This document shows, one piece after another, positions 15,473 through 26,562 of a DNA stretch of 58,141 nt. Both the position numbers and the translations under genes were made by a program. The stretch is taken from NCBI GenBank assembly GCA_026988435.1, contig JALSLH010000032.1, forward strand, positions 1 to 58,141. Reading direction: 5' to 3'. This stretch comes from Methylophaga sp. GTDB taxonomy: Bacteria; Pseudomonadota; Gammaproteobacteria; Nitrosococcales; Methylophagaceae. The notes beneath the pieces are model-generated. The model did no database searches. It saw only the letters and a list, made by a program, of their open reading frames with translations, and was not told the origin of the DNA. The number at the start of each line of letters is the position of its first letter. The first letter of the stretch is position 1.

Positions 15473-17701
15473 TTACTTCGTCTTTTTTCGTTTGAACATG
15501 CCTTTTATCCGCCGCTTAGTCTTTTGTTTCCAGTCGTAGTTTCTGAGAGGTTTTGACCAACCAGAATCAAATTCTTGACCGTATGCTTTAAAATAGGTAT
15601 GCATAAATTCTTTACGGTTTGGCCAATCTAGTTTGTAACAAAGGCGGCATAAATCAATAAGGCGCATTTTCTGTGTAATTTTTTTGCCTTTTATTGGGTA
15701 GACAGTAGCGCGGCCGATATCAATGGCCGTTACCTCAATTTGGTTTTGTTGCGTTTTTGTCATCAACAAATTACCGCCCGATAAATCATTATGAATAATT
15801 CTGCGGTTATGCATTTTGCAGGTGTATTTTGCTAAAGCTTTAAAAACAGCCTGTTTGCTAAAACCAGAATAGTGTTGCTCGCCTTGGGCAAATGCAGTAA
15901 AGGCATCACGTGCCGAAAAAGCGTCATGTACAAATTCGCAAACATAATAATTATGGCGGGTAGCCGCATTTTCTGTGTGTTCAAAATAGGCGATAGGCAT
16001 AGGGCTATTGACACCGCGGCGAATCATTTCAGATGCATTATTCCAGTGGCGCTCACCTTTGCTGGCTTTAAAGTGATAACTTAGTTTTCTTATTCCTGTT
16101 GCACGGTTTTCTTTAATTACAATTGTTTCAGTTGGGTTGACGGGGTTTTTTACACTCCATACTTTATTACGTTGATCACGATGTACACCGAGTTGAGGCA
16201 GGTCTAATAAACGATCGGGTAGCATATGATTGATTTTTTCTGTAGCGGACTCTCCTTGTTTAATGGCTACAGCACCATTCCATTCTCGCGTGTGATGCGA
16301 AATATATTCAACATTATTAATAGATGCAAATATGGGCGTTGTAGGCACATCTAATGTCTCTATTTGTAATGCTGATAAGTGAAGTTGTTGTGGTGAATCA
16401 AACAGAATGAAAACGGGGCTTTCGCTTAGACAAATTGGCGATGGGTTCAATTTGTTGCCAACTGTATCAATAAAACGTGCCGAATCTAATTGTTTGGATG
16501 AATAAATCGAATCCAGTGACAGAGTATAACGATCTCTAAGCCAAGCAATATGTAACTCAGAGTCATTCTCATAACTAAAAACAAAATGATGAATACCGTT
16601 GTCGCCATTCACCGCTTGTATACAGTCAGTAGCTGATAATTGTTTTATAGTATTGGCTAAGGCATGAAATGCTGGGCGCGTTTTTAGGTTTTCATATTTT
16701 CCGCGAACAGATTTATAAAAACTAACATTATCAATATCGGGGTAGTCCGTTGCGCCATCATCAATAATGCCATCACGGCTACATATAAGAGGGCCCCAAT
16801 AAACTTGATCTAAGGCATGGCTTGCTGCAGTGATCACTAAATAGCGTACCAAATAATCTGCCTTTTTAGTTTCAGGTGTATCGGAGAACCGAGCTAAACG
16901 CTTGCTGGTCCAATCAGTATAGGTACATACCGTGTGACGGCAACCATATTGCTCACTAAGCTCATTGTAAATACGTGCCTTTTTGACTAAATTAAGTTTG
17001 AATTTATTTGCAAATAGGCGACCGAAAACACGATGGTCATAGGCCTCAGGTTCAATGACGCGTTCAACAAATAAATTATCAGTATGCGTGCAAGGTGTGG
17101 AGCCATGTTGCTGCATATCAGCAAGCAAGGCAATATTACTAACAGGTTCAAAATCAGACACATTTGGCCCTGCCAACAGGTGATCAGCATCTTCAAATTG
17201 TGTGTATGCAATGTTCCATGCACTTAGATAACTGTTTAAATTAAAGCCTGACCATTTACTACGGTTAGGCGTTGCTCCAATTTCAAAACAAACAATTTTT
17301 TTACCGTACTCCTCGTTTACGCGAGTAATAAACTCTTGCCAACGCTGTTGTGCCGCCTCGTCACTAGCTAATAATGCCGCATCTTCTTTCGGCGGTAGCA
17401 AGTCGAGCATGACTAAATATTTCTCAGCTAAAATTCGCTTTAATAAGCGTTCGGCATCACCACCAAAAGAATCATAGGTAAAATCCATACGTATGTGTTT
17501 TAGCTGTAATTCTTTTAAACGTTCGATGGTGTAATCATCAAACCGTGGATCAGGAGAGGGCGCTATATTGATGCCAAAAAAGTCAGCAGAGACATGGGCA
17601 CCAGCAGAAAGTGATGGTGAAATATTAAACCAGAAACGTGTTCTAATAATGGTTGCTAGTGTTTCTTTTATAGTGAGGAGTATCAAGGAGCGAGATTTCA
17701 A
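15473..17701 (-). CDS. Predicted glycoside-hydrolase-like domain fused to an LPS-kinase-like domain
   Basis: 742 residues in two parts. Residues of about 40-330 look like a (beta/alpha)8 glycosidase-like domain: F-F-G-I-N start, H-I-R-M-D-F strand, C-F-E-I-G-A-T-P-N-R acid/base-like strand end, and Q-V-Y-W-G-P-L. The last 200 residues resemble WaaP/InaA/Kdo kinases of lipopolysaccharide: I-V-I-K-E-N (ATP lysine), H-N-D-L-S-G-G-N-L-L (catalytic loop, about residue 635) and I-D-I-G-R-A (metal loop), then a very basic tail. It has no clear cleavable signal, so the kinase probably sits at the cytoplasmic face. A role in LPS core or surface glycan is inferred. AGGTATCAC precedes the ATG. Confidence 0.7.
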   Translation of the reverse strand: MKSRSLILLTIKETLATIIRTRFWFNISPSLSAGAHVSADFFGINIAPSPDPRFDDYTIERLKELQLKHIRMDFTYDSFGGDAERLLKRILAEKYLVMLDLLPPKEDAALLASDEAAQQRWQEFITRVNEEYGKKIVCFEIGATPNRSKWSGFNLNSYLSAWNIAYTQFEDADHLLAGPNVSDFEPVSNIALLADMQQHGSTPCTHTDNLFVERVIEPEAYDHRVFGRLFANKFKLNLVKKARIYNELSEQYGCRHTVCTYTDWTSKRLARFSDTPETKKADYLVRYLVITAASHALDQVYWGPLICSRDGIIDDGATDYPDIDNVSFYKSVRGKYENLKTRPAFHALANTIKQLSATDCIQAVNGDNGIHHFVFSYENDSELHIAWLRDRYTLSLDSIYSSKQLDSARFIDTVGNKLNPSPICLSESPVFILFDSPQQLHLSALQIETLDVPTTPIFASINNVEYISHHTREWNGAVAIKQGESATEKINHMLPDRLLDLPQLGVHRDQRNKVWSVKNPVNPTETIVIKENRATGIRKLSYHFKASKGERHWNNASEMIRRGVNSPMPIAYFEHTENAATRHNYYVCEFVHDAFSARDAFTAFAQGEQHYSGFSKQAVFKALAKYTCKMHNRRIIHNDLSGGNLLMTKTQQNQIEVTAIDIGRATVYPIKGKKITQKMRLIDLCRLCYKLDWPNRKEFMHTYFKAYGQEFDSGWSKPLRNYDWKQKTKRRIKGMFKRKKTK

Positions 17702-17785
17702 AGTGATACCTGTATTGTTGTAATAGAGAAAAATTATAACATGATAGAATATGCGATTTGATAGTAACGTAAAGGAAGGGATTTC

Positions 17786-18688
17786 ATGAAATTTAAAATC
17801 ATCATAACGGCAATACTCTTATTTTTATCGGCATCATTGTTTGCAGAAGCTGAAACAGAAATAACGGCGGAAGAAAAAGAATATTACGCATGGGCAGAAG
17901 AAATTTGGAATTCGCTGGATAGACAAACGGGTACGATTAATATACCAGGCGCAGGCGCTACATTAAATGTACCCGAAAACTATTATTACTTGAATGCTAA
18001 AGATGCTGAAAAAGTATTGGTCGATGTTTGGGGGAATCCACCTAGTGAATATACGCTAGGCATGCTGTTTCCCAGTGAAATGACACCATTTGATGATGAT
18101 TCATGGGCGGTAACCGTTGAATATGAAGAAGATGGTTACGTTTCTGACGATGATGCTGATGAAATTGATTATGCTGAGTTATTGGGACAACTTAAAGATG
18201 AAACCGAAGAATCGAATCAGTGGCGAGCAGAGCAGGGCTATGAGCCTATTGAATTAGTTGGTTGGGCTGCAACCCCCTATTACGATGAACAGGCACATAA
18301 ACTTTATTGGGCAAAAGAAATTAAGTTTGGTGAGCAAGATGTAAATACATTGAACTACAATATTCGAGTGTTAGGACGCAAAGGCGTACTAGTGTTGAAT
18401 TTTATTGCAGGAATCGATCAAAAAGCCATAATTGATCAAGAACTTGATACGGTTTTAGCAATGGCAGAATTTGATCAAGGTTCGACATATTCTGAATTTA
18501 ACCCTGATATTGATAAAATTGCGGCATATGGTATTGGAGCGCTTGTGGCAGGTAAGGTTTTAGCCAAAACTGGTTTTCTTGTTGCCGCTATAATCTTTTT
18601 GAAGAAGTTTGGAATTATTTTTATTATTGCGATTGGCGCATTCTTTAAGAAGATGTTTTCTCGTAATAAAGATAATGATGTGGGTTAG
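17786..18688 (+). CDS. DUF2167-type membrane-anchored protein
   Basis: 300 residues with a signal peptide (hydrophobic to about residue 19, then F-A-E-A). The central domain matches the DUF2167 family as I recall it: I-N-I-P-G-A-G-A-T-L-N-V-P, L-G-M-L-F-P, W-A-V-T-V-E-Y-E-E-D-G-Y-V and the G-W-A-A-T-P-Y-Y-D loop. One or two hydrophobic spans near the C-terminus (about 250-292) end in a basic tail. Function of the family is unknown. GGAAGGG lies seven bases before the ATG. It diverges from the glycosidase-kinase gene. Confidence 0.75.
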   Translation: MKFKIIITAILLFLSASLFAEAETEITAEEKEYYAWAEEIWNSLDRQTGTINIPGAGATLNVPENYYYLNAKDAEKVLVDVWGNPPSEYTLGMLFPSEMTPFDDDSWAVTVEYEEDGYVSDDDADEIDYAELLGQLKDETEESNQWRAEQGYEPIELVGWAATPYYDEQAHKLYWAKEIKFGEQDVNTLNYNIRVLGRKGVLVLNFIAGIDQKAIIDQELDTVLAMAEFDQGSTYSEFNPDIDKIAAYGIGALVAGKVLAKTGFLVAAIIFLKKFGIIFIIAIGAFFKKMFSRNKDNDVG

Positions 18689-18777
18689 CTGTACAATTAT
18701 ATGATGTAACTTATGAGGCTTTTAGTTGTCTACATAATATATACAGGGTTAACTCCAAATTATGTGAGGATTCTAAA

Positions 18778-19128
18778 ATGAAACTATATATAACGATGCT
18801 TTCAACTTTGTTATTGGCTAACACCACAGCCTTTGCTAAACCAGTAAGCCAAGTAACTGAAACCAATTCATTGTCTAGGGCTGCACTTGAAATGGTCGCG
18901 CAAGATAATGCGAGCCAAAAAAATATAAAACCGGCAAAATTAGATACGCATGAGAGCCAAAAAGCTAATTCATTGGCCCATGCCGTGCTGGCAATTCAAG
19001 GTGTGAAAACAAATATACGCGTCAACTCAGAAAGTGAAGTAGATTACAGTCATTATTCATCCGAGAGTGAAAAGAATAATTCACTGGGACGTGGTGCATT
19101 AGCAAAACAGTGGTCACATTTTAACTAA
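18778..19128 (+). CDS. Small secreted protein with three NSL..LA repeats, unknown
   Basis: 116 residues with a signal peptide (M-K-L-Y-I-T to about residue 21, A-F-A|K). The mature part holds three spaced copies of one unit: N-S-L-S-R-A-A-L-E, N-S-L-A-H-A-V-L-A and N-S-L-G-R-G-A-L-A, separated by polar linkers of about 30 residues rich in Ser, Glu, Asn and Lys. GAGGATT precedes the ATG by a normal distance, and a terminator overlaps the stop codon. I recognise no family. The repeats suggest a repeated helix or a binding module in the periplasm. Confidence 0.65.
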   Translation: MKLYITMLSTLLLANTTAFAKPVSQVTETNSLSRAALEMVAQDNASQKNIKPAKLDTHESQKANSLAHAVLAIQGVKTNIRVNSESEVDYSHYSSESEKNNSLGRGALAKQWSHFN

Positions 19129-19168
19129 GCTGAAAACGGGATAACTATGCTTATCCCGTTTTTAGCTT
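19128..19168. terminator. Bidirectional terminator between secreted repeat protein and ftsX
   Basis: AAAACGGGATAA and TTATCCCGTTTT form a 12-bp stem with a six-base loop, extended by AGCT/AGCT flanks, and end in T- and A-runs on either side. It serves both converging genes. Confidence 0.88.
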
Positions 19169-20081
19169 AACTAGGTTCAATTAAATGTAAGTGTCGCCCG
19201 ACAGCGAGCCATGCGCCAGAAATACCAAGGATGGCGCCAGTAAACGGTAAAATTAGAAACATAAAACCACCGAACCAGTGTAGGCTAAAATCACTGCCAT
19301 ATTGGCCGGCAAGATCATTGACTGGGCCGGATAATAAACCCATTGAGAACACCAAGGTTATCCATGCCACAAAGCCGCCTAAAATTCCATACCAGAAGCC
19401 AGTATATAAGAATGGACGGCGAATAAAACGGTCAGTTGCTCCGACCAGTTTCATGACTCTTATCTCCGCTTCGCGGCTGAGTATTGCAAGACGTATGGTA
19501 TTGCCGATGGCTAAAACAACGCTTAATGATAATAAAATAGCTAAAATAGTGACTCCGCGCTGCACCATTTTATTTATACTGCGAAAACGTTGTAGCCATT
19601 CCATATCTAATTTTGCCTGATCTACGCTTGAAAGTGCATCCAATTTCTGGACTAATTGGCTTATTGTGGCTTTTTCAATATTATCGTCATCCGGTTCAAC
19701 AATAATAATGGCTGGCAAAGGGTTGTTGGGAAGGGAGTCAAGCACATCACCTAAACCTGATAATTGACGAAACTCCTCCAATGATTGTTTAGCAGATTGA
19801 TAATGCAGCTGCTTAATTTCAGGCCATGATTGTAATTCGTCAGTAAGTTTTTTTGCCTGTTTCGGGCTAACATTTTGTTGTAAAAACAAGGTGATTTGAC
19901 TAGCGCTATCCCAGCGATTGCTGAGGCTAGACATATTCTCAGAAAGCACAAACAAACCTGCTGGTAATACTAAAGCAATACCGATTACTGTAATTGTCAT
20001 TAAGCTGGCTACAGGCTGTCGCCACAGGCGGCCCAAACTGAAAAGCATCACTTGCAGATGACGAAGCAAATAATTACTCAT
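19167..20081 (-). CDS. ftsX: Cell division protein FtsX
   Basis: 304 residues with the FtsX layout: short cytoplasmic N-terminus, first span at about 25-47, a periplasmic domain of about 130 residues, then three spans (about 173-197, 225-250 and 268-292). The conserved E-A-E-I-R-V-M-K-L-V-G-A-T-D-x-F-I-R-R-P-F coupling segment follows the second span. FtsX partners with the ATPase FtsE; the complex recruits periplasmic amidase activators (EnvC type) at the septum. Its ATG overlaps the ftsE stop codon (ATGA), so the two are translationally coupled. Confidence 0.95.
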   Translation of the reverse strand: MSNYLLRHLQVMLFSLGRLWRQPVASLMTITVIGIALVLPAGLFVLSENMSSLSNRWDSASQITLFLQQNVSPKQAKKLTDELQSWPEIKQLHYQSAKQSLEEFRQLSGLGDVLDSLPNNPLPAIIIVEPDDDNIEKATISQLVQKLDALSSVDQAKLDMEWLQRFRSINKMVQRGVTILAILLSLSVVLAIGNTIRLAILSREAEIRVMKLVGATDRFIRRPFLYTGFWYGILGGFVAWITLVFSMGLLSGPVNDLAGQYGSDFSLHWFGGFMFLILPFTGAILGISGAWLAVGRHLHLIEPS

Positions 20082-20728
20082 GCCAAGCGACCTTGTTTAA
20101 GAATAACTTGGCGATAAGGCAAGGTTTGAATTAAATCAATATCATGGGTGGCGACAAAAACAGTGACACCTACTTGATTAAATTGCTCAAATAAATGCAT
20201 GATTTCACGGGATAATTCAGGATCAAGATTACCCGTTGGTTCATCAGCAAGCAGAATCGGAGGGCGATTGACCACTGCGCGAGCAATACCAACACGTTGT
20301 TGTTCACCGCCTGATAATGCAATAGGTAGGTTACGTTCTTTGCTGAGTAGGCCAACTTTATCTAAAGCGGCACGAACTCGGCGGCCTATTTCACGATGAT
20401 TTTCACCCGCAATAACAAGTGGCAAGGCGACATTATCAAATACGGTGCGATCGTGTAATAAATTATGATCTTGAAAAACAATACCGATCTGCCGACGATA
20501 AAATGGGATTTTGCGTTTGGGTAAACTGCTTAGGTTTTGCTTGCCTACTAATACTTGACCATGTGAGCTACGTTCAATTAATGCAATTAATTTTAATAAC
20601 GTGCTTTTACCCGCACCAGAATGACCCGTTAAAAAGGCCATTTCGCCTTCATCAAGATGAAAGCTTAAACCAGAAAGTGCTTCATAATTATTGGGGTAAC
20701 GTTTGTAGACGTCGGTAAAGTTAATCAT
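20078..20728 (-). CDS. ftsE: Cell division ATP-binding protein FtsE
   Basis: 216 residues, an ABC ATPase of FtsE length. It has Walker [11 protein letters not shown]-loop F-Q-D-H-N-L-L, signature [13 protein letters not shown], Walker [12 protein letters not shown] and switch histidine A-T-H-D. With FtsX it forms the septal complex that couples ATP hydrolysis to peptidoglycan hydrolase control. It lies nine bases downstream of ftsY and overlaps ftsX by four bases, the standard ftsYEX operon. Confidence 0.97.
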   Translation of the reverse strand: MINFTDVYKRYPNNYEALSGLSFHLDEGEMAFLTGHSGAGKSTLLKLIALIERSSHGQVLVGKQNLSSLPKRKIPFYRRQIGIVFQDHNLLHDRTVFDNVALPLVIAGENHREIGRRVRAALDKVGLLSKERNLPIALSGGEQQRVGIARAVVNRPPILLADEPTGNLDPELSREIMHLFEQFNQVGVTVFVATHDIDLIQTLPYRQVILKQGRLA

Positions 20729-20736
20729 AAATTATT

Positions 20737-21786
20737 TTAGGTTTCTTCTCGGCCTAATAATGCATCTACAAATTCTTCAGCCTCAAAGGGGCGAAGGTCG
20801 TCAATGGTTTCACCCACACCGATATAACGAATGGGCAGTTTGGTTTTTTGTGCAATGGCAAAGATAATACCGCCTTTTGCCGTGCCGTCCAACTTGGTTA
20901 AGGTAATGCCGGTTACACCAATGGCTTCATTAAATTGCACCGCTTGAGATAGCGCATTTTGCCCAGTTCCAGAATCCAGAACAAGCATGACTTCATGTGG
21001 GGCATTATCATCAAGCTTGCCCATAACACGTTTTACTTTTTTCAACTCTTCCATAAGGTTGTTTTGGGTATGCAAGCGTCCCGCAGTATCAGCAATTAAA
21101 ATATCAATATTACGTGCTTTGGCGGCTTGCAGAGCATCAAAAATAACCGATGCAGAGTCGGCTCCACTGTGTTGAGCAATAACGGGAATATCATTACGCT
21201 CACCCCAAACCTGCAGCTGTTCAACGGCCGCAGCTCTAAAGGTATCGCCTGCCGCTAACATGACAGATTTGCCCTGATCTTGAAATTGTTTGGCTAATTT
21301 ACCGATAGTAGTCGTTTTACCAACACCGTTAATGCCAATCATCAAAATAACAAAGGGCCCTTCTTGTTCGGGAATAACTAAAGGCTGACAGCTTGGTTGC
21401 AAGATATTAACCATATCTGCAGACATGGCATTAAACAGTGCTTGCGCATCCGCTAATTGATTGCGCGCGACCCGCTGTGTTAAGTCAGAGATAATAGTTT
21501 GAGTCGCATCCACACCTAAATCGGCGGTTAATAACTGCGTTTCAAGCTCTTCTAATAAATCATCATCAATCGCTTTTTTACCGAGAACAAGCGATGCTAA
21601 TCCTTCGGTAAATTTAGCGCTGGTGCGTTTTAATCGGCCAAATAAACTGGTTTTTTGTTGTGATTCAGGTTCTACTTGTAGAGCTGGCTCGGCAGCGGTG
21701 TCATCGATGGGTTCTTGTGCTAGTGGTTTTTCTGTAGGCACCGATTCTTCAGGCGCTTTGTTTTTTTTTCTTAGGAAACTAAACAT
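20737..21786 (-). CDS. ftsY: Signal recognition particle receptor FtsY
   Basis: 349 residues. A short acidic N-terminal A region (about 1-55) is followed by the N helical bundle and the GTPase G domain. The G domain has G1 G-I-N-G-V-G-K-T-T-T, D-T-F-R-A-A-A-V-E-Q-L, G3 D-T-A-G-R, T-K-L-D-G-T-A-K-G-G and the C-terminal G-V-G-E-x-I-D-D-L-R-P-F. It docks ribosome-SRP complexes at the inner membrane for cotranslational insertion. The acidic region is much shorter than in E. coli (497 residues), as in many other bacteria. It heads the ftsYEX operon, divergent from an M16 peptidase pair. Confidence 0.97.
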   Translation of the reverse strand: MFSFLRKKNKAPEESVPTEKPLAQEPIDDTAAEPALQVEPESQQKTSLFGRLKRTSAKFTEGLASLVLGKKAIDDDLLEELETQLLTADLGVDATQTIISDLTQRVARNQLADAQALFNAMSADMVNILQPSCQPLVIPEQEGPFVILMIGINGVGKTTTIGKLAKQFQDQGKSVMLAAGDTFRAAAVEQLQVWGERNDIPVIAQHSGADSASVIFDALQAAKARNIDILIADTAGRLHTQNNLMEELKKVKRVMGKLDDNAPHEVMLVLDSGTGQNALSQAVQFNEAIGVTGITLTKLDGTAKGGIIFAIAQKTKLPIRYIGVGETIDDLRPFEAEEFVDALLGREET

Positions 21787-21850
21787 ATTCTCTGCTTGTC
21801 GTTACAATTAGGTTTATTAAATGAAATTTTATCATGGTTATGAGGGATGA

Positions 21851-23221
21851 ATGATTAACAAATTTAAAAAGATAGTAGGGCTTACACTTCTTTTACCCGT
21901 AATGGTAATGGCTAATGTGAGCGAATATCAGCTTGATAATGGCTTGAAACTGATTGTTAAAGAAGATCATCGTGCGCCTGTGGTGGTGTCGCAAGTGTGG
22001 TACAAAGTAGGCTCTAGTTATGAGCAAAACGGTACGACGGGGATATCTCATCAACTTGAACATATGATGTTTAAGGGGACAAAACATTTAAAACCGAATG
22101 AGTTTTCACAGATTATTGCGGCTAATGGCGGTAGTGAAAACGCCTTTACGGGACGCGATTACACCGCTTATTTTCAAACCTTGGAAAAAGATCGTCTTGA
22201 GGTCAGCTTTCGGTTAGAGGCCGATCGCATGCGCAACTTGATTATTGATGATGAGGAGCTAAAGAAAGAACGCCAAGTGGTTGCTGAAGAGCGCAGGATG
22301 CGTACCGATGATAATCCACAAGCTGTCATGCGAGAGGCTTTTTATGCCAGCGCGTTTGTGAATAGCCCATATCATCATCCTGTTATTGGATGGATGGCAG
22401 ATATTCAACAATATGAAGCCGATGATCTTCGCCAGTGGTATCAAAAATGGTATGCACCTAATAATGCTACCGTGGTCGTGGTTGGTGATGTTGATCCGGA
22501 TAAGGTCTATCAATTAGCTCAGCAGTATTTTGGCCCATTGAAACCAGAACAAACGGCCGAAGTTAAGCCTCAAGTTGAAATTAAACAAAAAGGCAAACGC
22601 AGCATAGAGGTAAAAGCACCTGCAGAACTACCCAGTTTTATGATGGGATGGAAAGTACCATCGGTGAAAACAGCTTCAGCTGAAAATGAGTGGGAACCTT
22701 ATGCCTTGGATATGTTATCAGGCATTCTGGATGGCAGTAGTAGCGCGCGGTTTTCACGTGATTTAGTTCGTGGTCAAGAAATTGCAGCCAGTGTTGGTGC
22801 AGGCTACGATTTATATTCACGATTAGCTGATGTTTTTGTGGTAGTAGGCACGCCAGTAAAAGGTAAAACAGTTGCCCAATTACAGCAAGCAGTAAGGGAT
22901 GAACTTGAGAAAATGAAAACAGAATTAGTCACAGCAGAGGAGTTAGATCGTATCAAAACACAAGTGGTAGCCAATGCGGTTTATGAACGTGATAGTGTAT
23001 TTTATCAGGCCATGCAAATCGGCATGTTGGAGACGATTGGTTTGAACTGGCGATTATCAGATGAATATGTTGAGAAAATTCAAGCAGTGACCGCAGAACA
23101 GGTTCAGACCGTTGCTAAAAAATATTTGCTTGATGATGGCCTAACGATGGCGGAACTTATTCCGTTACCGCTCAATGGTAAACGTGTCATGCCAGCAGCA
23201 GGAGGTAATTATGTTCGCTAA
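21851..23221 (+). CDS. M16 family zinc metallopeptidase (active subunit)
   Basis: 456 residues with a signal peptide (hydrophobic to about residue 21, V-M-A|N). The inverted zinc motif H-x-x-E-H is His67-Gln-Leu-Glu70-His71, followed at the expected distance by E-E-R-R-M-R for the third ligand. A second M16 half with R-x-x-Y-type residues completes the clamshell. It is predicted to be periplasmic and to degrade peptides as a heterodimer with the next gene, which lacks the zinc motif. The stop overlaps the next start by 11 bases. Such pairs next to rsmD and ftsYEX are common in gammaproteobacteria. Confidence 0.92.
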   Translation: MINKFKKIVGLTLLLPVMVMANVSEYQLDNGLKLIVKEDHRAPVVVSQVWYKVGSSYEQNGTTGISHQLEHMMFKGTKHLKPNEFSQIIAANGGSENAFTGRDYTAYFQTLEKDRLEVSFRLEADRMRNLIIDDEELKKERQVVAEERRMRTDDNPQAVMREAFYASAFVNSPYHHPVIGWMADIQQYEADDLRQWYQKWYAPNNATVVVVGDVDPDKVYQLAQQYFGPLKPEQTAEVKPQVEIKQKGKRSIEVKAPAELPSFMMGWKVPSVKTASAENEWEPYALDMLSGILDGSSSARFSRDLVRGQEIAASVGAGYDLYSRLADVFVVVGTPVKGKTVAQLQQAVRDELEKMKTELVTAEELDRIKTQVVANAVYERDSVFYQAMQIGMLETIGLNWRLSDEYVEKIQAVTAEQVQTVAKKYLLDDGLTMAELIPLPLNGKRVMPAAGGNYVR

Positions 23222-24495
23222 AAAGTTCATATTTATATTACTGCTAACTGTTGCATCAGCCGCTTTTGCTAGCCCTAAAATTGAACACTGGACCACAGCA
23301 AATGGGGTGCCGGTTTATTTTGTTGCCGCGCCTGAATTGCCGATGGTTGATATTCAAGTGCTATTTGATGCCGGTGGTGCACAAGATGGTGAGTTATCGG
23401 GGCGAGCATTGTTAACTAATGCGATGTTAAATGAAGGTGCAGATGGACTAGATGCCGATCAGATTGCCGCTAAGTTCGATGATCTTGGCGCACGCTTTGG
23501 CAATTCATCACAGCGTGATATGGCCATGTTAAGTTTGCGCAGTTTAACGACCGATTCGGCGTTAAATCCTGCTTTGGACTTATTCCATAAAGTCTTGACC
23601 AAGCCAGATTTTCCACAAGCCTCATTTGATCGTATTCAGAAGCAATTATTATTAGGTTTACAGGCTGAAAAACAATCACCTTCAGCAATTGCATCTCGCG
23701 CTTTTTACAAAAACTTATATGGAGAGCATCCTTATAGAGCCATGCCAGCCGGAGATGAAAAAAGTTTAGCTGCTATTACGGTTGAGACATTAAAAACCTT
23801 TTATAAAAATAATTATGTAGCAGAAAAAGCAATCATTGCCATTGTTGGTCAGTTTGATCAAGTTAAAGCCAAGAAAATTGCTGAAAAGTTAAGTCAAGAT
23901 CTAGGTCATGGCAAATCATCAACAATACCCGTTGTTAAGGCGTTATCGCAGGCTAAATCCGAGACGATCCCTTATCCTTCATCGCAAACACATATCTTAA
24001 TGGGTCAGCCTGGCATAAAACGTGGAGACTCTGATTATTTTGCTTTGTATGTGGGCAATCATATTTTGGGCGGCAGCGGTTTAGTCTCTAAACTCAGTGA
24101 TGAACTGCGTGAAAAACGCGGGCTGACATACAGTGTTTATAGTTATTTTAGACTGATGAGAGAAGCAGGGCCTTATCAACTAGGCTTATCTACTCGCAAT
24201 GATCAAGCTCAACAAGCACTAAAAGTTTTGCGTGATACATTGAACAAATTTATTAAAGATGGCCCAACAGAAAAAGAACTGCTTGCTGCCAAGAAAAATA
24301 TTACCGGTGGTTTTGCCTTACGTGTTGATAGTAATAGCAAAATTATTGGCTATATCGCCATGATTGCTTTTTATGGCTTGCCATTAGACTATCTGGATAA
24401 ATTTAATGACAACATCAAAGCGGTGACGGTAGAGCAAATTAAAGATGCTTTTTCTAGACACGTTCATCCTGACAAAATGGTGACGATAATGGTGG

Positions 24496-24512
<17 letters not shown>
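23211..24512 (+). CDS. M16 family peptidase-like protein (non-catalytic subunit)
   Basis: 433 residues with a signal peptide (A-A-F-A|S at about 20). It has the M16 fold (F-D-A-G-G-A-Q-D-G, G-N-H-I-L-G-G-S-G-L, L-R-E-K-R-G-L-T-Y-S-V) but no H-x-x-E-H: the equivalent position reads A-L-L-T-N-A-M-L-N-E-G. That pattern marks the subunit supplying the arginine/tyrosine substrate-binding loop, here R-G-L-T-Y. The ATG at 23211 has AGGAGG five bases upstream inside the previous gene, so translation is tightly coupled with the zinc-bearing partner. Confidence 0.9.
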
Positions 24513-25556
<1,044 letters not shown>

Positions 25557-25574
25557 TAACACAATAAACGCTAA

Positions 25575-25859
<285 letters not shown>

Positions 25860-25860
25860 C

Positions 25861-25983
25861 ATGAGTCAGAAAAGTCAGTCAGATAAAATAATCGGTGCAA
25901 TCACATGGGCTGTAATAGTGATTGGCCTATTTTTTGTTGGCAAAGGAATATTTATAGGTCTTTCAACAATATTTTCATTGTAA
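25861..25983 (+). CDS. 40-residue single-span membrane protein, unknown
   Basis: A short frame starts one base after the ferredoxin stop codon. It begins M-S-Q-K-S-Q-S-D-K and continues with one hydrophobic segment (about residues 10-38) containing W-A-V-I-V-I-G-L-F-F-V-G-K-G. A polar, basic N-terminus and a membrane helix suggest an inner-membrane microprotein cotranslated with the ferredoxin and followed ten bases later by the aspartic-protease-like gene. No strong ribosome site is visible, so coupling to the upstream stop is assumed. Confidence 0.5.
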   Translation: MSQKSQSDKIIGAITWAVIVIGLFFVGKGIFIGLSTIFSL

Positions 25984-25993
25984 TTCGCTACCA

Positions 25994-26518
25994 ATGAATA
26001 CGGACGCAAATCCACCGAGTTTAAACCAATTTACCGTTGCGATAATCTGGTTTGTACTTATCATGCTAGCAATGGCGCTTATATTTAACGGCATGTTAGA
26101 TACGATTAATAATCCTAATCAACAATTGACCGTAAGCATCAATCAAAACGGTGAAAAAGAAATTGTCTTAGAACGCAATAAATATGGCCATTATGTTGCA
26201 ACAGGCAAAATCAATGGTCAACCCGTAGAATTCTTTTTAGATACCGGTGCCACCGTGGTGGCGATTCCTGAACACATCGCTGAAAAGCTGAATTTAGAAA
26301 AAGGCCAACGTTTTCTAACTCAAACCGCCAATGGCAATAGCAAGTCATATGAAACCACACTTGATTCCGTGTCGCTTGGCGATATTGTAATCACAAATGT
26401 GCCAGCCAGCATCAGCTCAGGCATGGAGTTTGACGAGATTTTGTTAGGCATGTCATTTCTAAAACATTTAGATATGAGACAACAAGGCAAAACACTCACA
26501 CTCCGCGTACCGGATTAG
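25994..26518 (+). CDS. Retropepsin-like aspartic protease, membrane-anchored (TIGR02281 type)
   Basis: 174 residues with an N-terminal membrane span (about 13-33) and then a single clan-AA aspartic protease domain. The active-site triplet is F-L-D-T-G-A-T, flanked by hydrophobic strands; the closing I-L-L-G-M-S-F-L is the typical psi-loop motif. One such domain must dimerise to build the two-aspartate site. The domain is probably on the periplasmic face. The family is conserved in proteobacteria but its substrate is unclear. It lies in a run of small envelope genes after the ferredoxin. Confidence 0.85.
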   Translation: MNTDANPPSLNQFTVAIIWFVLIMLAMALIFNGMLDTINNPNQQLTVSINQNGEKEIVLERNKYGHYVATGKINGQPVEFFLDTGATVVAIPEHIAEKLNLEKGQRFLTQTANGNSKSYETTLDSVSLGDIVITNVPASISSGMEFDEILLGMSFLKHLDMRQQGKTLTLRVPD

Positions 26519-26562
26519 ATATTTGCTATACTAAGCAGAACAAAAAAGGGAAGAGAAACGTT

